49,752 nucleotides of DNA from Streptomyces sp. ISL-36 (lineage in GTDB: Bacteria; Actinomycetota; Actinomycetes; Streptomycetales; Streptomycetaceae), in the NCBI RefSeq assembly GCF_018614205.1, contig NZ_JAGGOS010000018.1, positions 1 through 49,752 on the forward strand, written 5' to 3'. The position numbers and the translations under genes are program-made. Below, piece after piece: positions 47,364 through 49,752 of this stretch (its first letter is position 1; each line of letters begins with the position of its first letter). The notes under the pieces were generated by a model. It was not told the DNA's origin. It saw only the letters and a list, made by a program, of their open reading frames with translations, and searched no databases.

Positions 47364-48213
47364 GAACCAGCGCGATCTGACCAGCGCCGAGCGGAAGAAG
47401 TTCGTCTCCGCGGTCCTGGAACTCAAGCGCGACGGGACGTACGACGAGTTCGTCCGCACCCACATCGACTACTACGTCTCCGACGGAGAAGGCCGGCTGC
47501 GGCTGGCCCACATGGCGCCCAGTTTTCTGCCCTGGCACCGCAAGTTCCTGCTGGAGTTCGAGCGGGCACTGCGCCGGGTGGACCCGACGTTGAGCGTCCC
47601 CTACTGGGACTGGACCCGAGACAACACCCCGGCGGCCTCGCTCTGGAGCGACGATTTCATGGGCGGCAACGGGCGCGGCGACGACCTCCAGGTGATGACC
47701 GGCCCGTTCGCCTACGCGGGCGGCCGGTGGACCGTGAACTACGGCATGACCGAAGGCCGCTTCCTGACCAGGGAGTTCGGCCGCCCCCGCGACCCGATCA
47801 CACTGCCCACCAAGGCACAGCTGGACGAGGTGATGCGGGAGACGGTGTACGACGTGGCGCCCTGGAACTCCACGAGCACCTCGGGGTTCCGCAACCGCCT
47901 GGAGGGCTGGGCCCCTGGCCGGGGCAACGAGCGCTTCCGCATCCACAACCGGGTGCACCGCTGGGTCGGCGGTCTGATGCTGGGCGGGGCCTCGGTCAAC
48001 GACCCGGTCTTCTGGCTCCACCACTCCTTCGTCGACCTGCTCTGGTCACGCTGGCAGCGGCGCAACCCTCGGGCGGGCTACCTTCCGGCACAGCCACCGC
48101 AGCTCGGCGACCCGCAGCACGGCCGGATCGCGGCCCGGGACGAGCGGATGGGACCGTGGGGCGTCACCCCGGCCCAGATGCTCGATCACAGCGCGATCTA
48201 CCGGTACGTGTAG
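47347..48213 (+). CDS. melC2: Tyrosinase MelC2
   Basis: A 288-residue type-3 copper oxidase that hydroxylates monophenols and oxidises diphenols to quinones, giving melanin. Copper A ligands: His in FVRTHIDYY, LRLAHMAPSF and SFLPWHRKFLLEFE. Copper B ligands: FRIHNRVHRWVGG (two His) and DPVFWLHHSFVDLLW (His). GTG 47347 has GGAGGGAG 5 nt upstream and overlaps the end of melC1 by 17 bp, giving translational coupling and the 1:1 complex expected. It has no signal peptide, being exported with MelC1. Followed by a strong bidirectional stem-loop. Confidence 0.95.
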   Translation: MVYSRKNQRDLTSAERKKFVSAVLELKRDGTYDEFVRTHIDYYVSDGEGRLRLAHMAPSFLPWHRKFLLEFERALRRVDPTLSVPYWDWTRDNTPAASLWSDDFMGGNGRGDDLQVMTGPFAYAGGRWTVNYGMTEGRFLTREFGRPRDPITLPTKAQLDEVMRETVYDVAPWNSTSTSGFRNRLEGWAPGRGNERFRIHNRVHRWVGGLMLGGASVNDPVFWLHHSFVDLLWSRWQRRNPRAGYLPAQPPQLGDPQHGRIAARDERMGPWGVTPAQMLDHSAIYRYV

Positions 48214-48234
48214 CGAGGCGACCGCGCGTACGGA

Positions 48235-48265
48235 AGCGGCCCCCCGGCACTGCCGGGGGGCCGCT
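48235..48265. terminator. Bidirectional terminator between melC2 and chaplin genes
   Basis: 15-bp perfect arms AGCGGCCCCCCGGCA / TGCCGGGGGGCCGCT, separated by 1 nt (so a few central pairs stay open). It lies 22 bp past the melC2 stop and 15 bp past the chaplin stop, serving both. Confidence 0.88.
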
Positions 48266-48279
48266 CGGTGATGCGGGGA

Positions 48280-48555
48280 TCAGCCGCCGTAGCCACCGTC
48301 GCCGCCACCGTGGCCGTCGACGATCCCGCAGGAGTTGCCGAACGCCGGGTTGACGAGACCGATGCCGTTCACGGTGTTGCCGCAGAAGTTCACCGGGATG
48401 TGGATCGGGACCTGTACGACGTTGCCGGAGCCGATACCGCCGGAGTTGGCGGCAAGGCCCTGGGCGCCCGATTCGGCGACGGCCATGCCGGCTCCGCTGA
48501 GGGCAACGGCACCCGTGCCGGCGAGGACAGCGGCAGCCTTCGCGATGCGAGACAT
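48280..48555 (-). CDS. Short chaplin
   Basis: A 91-residue secreted surface protein. AAGGAG precedes ATG 48555. Signal peptide about 1-27 (AAAVLAGTGAVALSGAGMAV), then one chaplin domain (about 35-75): GGIGSGNVVQVPIHIPVNFC followed by GNTVNGIGLVNPAFGNSC, with the two conserved Cys. Short chaplins assemble into amyloid-like fibrils that make aerial hyphae hydrophobic. It differs from usual short chaplins by a Gly/Asp/His tail (IVDGHGGGDGGYGG), so it may be a divergent paralogue. The 301-bp upstream region (48556-48856) has a twin AT-rich repeat. Confidence 0.9.
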   Translation of the reverse strand: MSRIAKAAAVLAGTGAVALSGAGMAVAESGAQGLAANSGGIGSGNVVQVPIHIPVNFCGNTVNGIGLVNPAFGNSCGIVDGHGGGDGGYGG

Positions 48556-48658
48556 CAAGAACTCCTTGGACGTGGAAAGGCGACCGCGAGAATCACGGCC
48601 GACATCTCCGTTCAACGCCTCAACGGCGTAGGAGTCACGGCCTTTGGGCCGGACGGGA

Positions 48659-48682
48659 CGAAATATCGAGCGAAATATCGAG
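48659..48682. promoter_or_regulatory. Two tandem 12-bp AT-rich repeats before the chaplin gene
   Basis: CGAAATATCGAG twice head to tail, about 105 bp upstream of the chaplin ATG. Very AT-rich for this genome, and each copy contains the near-palindrome CGAAATATCG. A candidate activator site for developmentally controlled expression. Confidence 0.5.
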
Positions 48683-48768
48683 AGAGGGCCCGCAGACCCG
48701 GGCCCGCCCGCCGTCGGATACGGCGGAGCGAACTTCTGGATCTGCGGGCCGCGGCCATGCGACAAGCC

Positions 48769-48851
48769 TTCTGTTGTAACGAGCATCGACCCCTCGGGTG
48801 GCGGGGAAGAATCGTGCCTTCACCCGCCGGGCCATTCGTCGTACAACAGAA
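48769..48851. repeat. 10-bp inverted repeat just past the 48857 gene
   Basis: TTCTGTTGTA (48769-48778) and TACAACAGAA (48842-48851) are perfect inverted copies, with a 63-nt intervening segment that contains CGGGTG/CACCCG as an inner stem. It begins 5 bp past the stop of the minus-strand secreted-protein gene, so it may act as its terminator; alternatively it is a scar of a small element. Confidence 0.65.
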
Positions 48852-48856
48852 AGCCG

Positions 48857-49369
48857 TCAGGCCGTCGGCTGCGCCAGACCCCCCTGGGAGTCCAGCGTCC
48901 CGGTCACCGCGGGGGTGAGGACGCCCACATTGGGCGTGGTGAGGCCCGGCACTCCGTACGGGTCGCCGCTCGGTACGACGACCGGGTTGCCGACCGAGGC
49001 GCCGGGGGTGACCGCCTTCAGGGGTGAGCTCGGGGTCGTGAACAGGGCCGTGCCGGGCTCACTTCCCTCGATGACCTCGGGCAGCGGGGCGGCGAGGACG
49101 GTCTCCGGCATCGTGCTGGAGACCGGCATCCGGGGGAGGGTGACGTCCGGCAGCCCGCCGGCCTGGCCCTCCTGAAATCCGGTGGGCCCACCCGGCTTGG
49201 GCATCGGTACGCCGGTGGCCACCGTGGGGGCGTCCATCGGGATCACCGGCTCCAGACCCTGGAGCGGAACGACCACAGGCGCCTCGGCGGCGGACGCGGG
49301 GGCGGCCATGGCCGCTGAGGCGAGAGCGGTCATGAGGATTCCCATGCCGGCTTGAGTTCGCAGGTTCAT
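48857..49369 (-). CDS. Small secreted Pro/Val/Thr-rich protein
   Basis: A 170-residue exported protein: signal peptide about 1-27 (MGILMTALASAAMAAPASAA), then an extended low-complexity mature part rich in Pro, Val, Gly and Thr (PVVVPLQGLEPVIPMDAPTV, GVPGLTTPNVGVLTPAVTGT). No Cys, no LPXTG, no chaplin motif. The family is not recognised; it looks like a disordered surface protein. It lies between a chaplin gene and an LPXTG gene on the same strand, so part of a cluster of envelope-surface genes. Confidence 0.7.
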   Translation of the reverse strand: MNLRTQAGMGILMTALASAAMAAPASAAEAPVVVPLQGLEPVIPMDAPTVATGVPMPKPGGPTGFQEGQAGGLPDVTLPRMPVSSTMPETVLAAPLPEVIEGSEPGTALFTTPSSPLKAVTPGASVGNPVVVPSGDPYGVPGLTTPNVGVLTPAVTGTLDSQGGLAQPTA

Positions 49370-49480
49370 GACTGCGTATGCCCTTCGAGCGCGTGACGAC
49401 GGTGCGGTGTTGCTGTGCCTGGTGAACGAGCCGGCCGGAGAAAAAGTCGCGAAATTCCCCTGTGTGCAGCAACCCGAAGA

Positions 49481-49502
49481 CCCCCACCGGTGACGGCGGG
49501 GG
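49481..49502 (-). terminator. Stem-loop after the LPXTG gene
   Basis: CCCCCACCG-GTGA-CGGCGGGGG hairpin with one mismatch, 31 bp past the stop of the LPXTG gene on the minus strand. Confidence 0.6.
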
Positions 49503-49533
49503 CCTTGGTTGACGTGGGCGTCAGTACGGCGCG

Positions 49534-49752
49534 TCAGTGGCGGCGTACGGGGCGTCCGGCGCGTACGACACGTCCGGCGCGGAGAGAGACGAGCGTTCCA
49601 CCGATGATGAGGGCGGCGCTGACGGCGGCCGCACCCATGAGCGCGGGATCGCCACCGGTGTCCGGGAGCTCCGGCTTACCCGGCCCGCCGGGGCCCCCGG
49701 GGGGAGTGGAGGGGGGATACGTCGGCGGGTGCGTCGTCGGCGGGTGCGTCGG
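49534..49752 (-). CDS. LPXTG surface protein, C-terminal part only
   Basis: The last 72 codons of a gene that continues past the window. Pro/Thr-rich repeats (THPPTTHPPTYPP, THPPT twice) and a Gly/Pro tract lead to LPDTG, followed by a hydrophobic helix (ALMGAAAVSAALIIGGTLVS) and a basic tail (LRAGRVVRAGRPVRRH). This is a sortase cell-wall sorting signal. The Pro-rich stretch acts as a wall-spanning stalk. The protein's head, and so its function, lies outside the window. Confidence 0.85.
   Translation of the reverse strand, partial: PTHPPTTHPPTYPPSTPPGGPGGPGKPELPDTGGDPALMGAAAVSAALIIGGTLVSLRAGRVVRAGRPVRRH

Noticed and set aside
1..49752. tRNA, rRNA, CRISPR arrays, insertion sequences, phage genes
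   Set aside because: Scanned for tRNA T-loop-like sequences, regular spaced repeats and transposase motifs; none convincing. The repeat arrays found have no spacers and no cas genes nearby.

Overview
This window reads as a Streptomyces chromosome segment. The DNA is very GC-rich, many starts are GTG, and the gene set is typical of the genus: a chaplin, a melC1/melC2 tyrosinase pair, a DasR-type site in front of a secreted chitinase, a TIGR04222 protein, a DUF5949 protein and a 6C-type RNA. No tRNA, rRNA, insertion sequence, phage gene or CRISPR array was seen.

Layout. 1-7 kb: housekeeping and envelope genes (partial hypothetical gene, secreted SLT lytic transglycosylase, PIN-PhoH ATPase, cis-prenyltransferase, YghZ-like aldo/keto reductase, 6C-type RNA with its own terminator, HxlR regulator divergent from an AlkZ-like winged-helix protein). 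7-12 kb: DUF2079 membrane protein, type IV prepilin peptidase, DUF192 protein, PIG-V-like mannosyltransferase and an AbiEi/DUF559 protein. 12-23.5 kb: one long minus-strand Tad (Flp) pilus locus, in transcription order zinc-ribbon protein, cpaB, cpaE, two TadE-like pseudopilins, tadA, tadB, tadC, a histidine kinase and response regulator, the Flp pilin, a TadG-like protein, a lipoprotein and an OmpA-domain protein. Its peptidase lies about 2.5 kb further on, at 8677-9552. 23.9-30.2 kb: GH18 chitinase, decayed kinase fragment, M14 carboxypeptidase, transmembrane Ser/Thr kinase and TIGR04222 protein. 30.3-37.2 kb: a divergent D-amino-acid catabolic cluster (PfkB kinase, IclR, RidA and GntP-family permease against a DSD-like deaminase and N-acyl-D-amino-acid deacylase) with twin operator-like palindromes in the shared promoter region. 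37.4-46.8 kb: MptB-like mannosyltransferase, aminotransferase, GTP-dependent PEP carboxykinase, hemolysin-III protein, TetR, GH26-like hydrolase, VKOR and DUF5949. 46.9-49.75 kb: tyrosinase operon, short chaplin, a secreted protein, and the 3' end of an LPXTG surface protein.

How the genes work together. The pilus locus is self-contained: pilin and pseudopilins, peptidase, cytoplasmic ATPase, membrane platform, localisation ATPase, and an in-operon two-component system. Its OmpA-domain protein and lipoprotein would suit anchoring to peptidoglycan in a monoderm. The D-amino-acid cluster makes a plausible route: uptake, deacylation, PLP-dependent deamination and imine hydrolysis by RidA; the part played by the sugar-kinase-like protein is unclear. 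Other unusual points are a 21-bp tandem repeat that duplicates a gene end together with its stop codon, a TadG-like gene with no ordinary start codon, a recurring TANNNT-N6-8-ATG arrangement that suggests leaderless mRNAs, and several strong palindromes. All assignments rest on reading motifs in the sequence; no database search was run.
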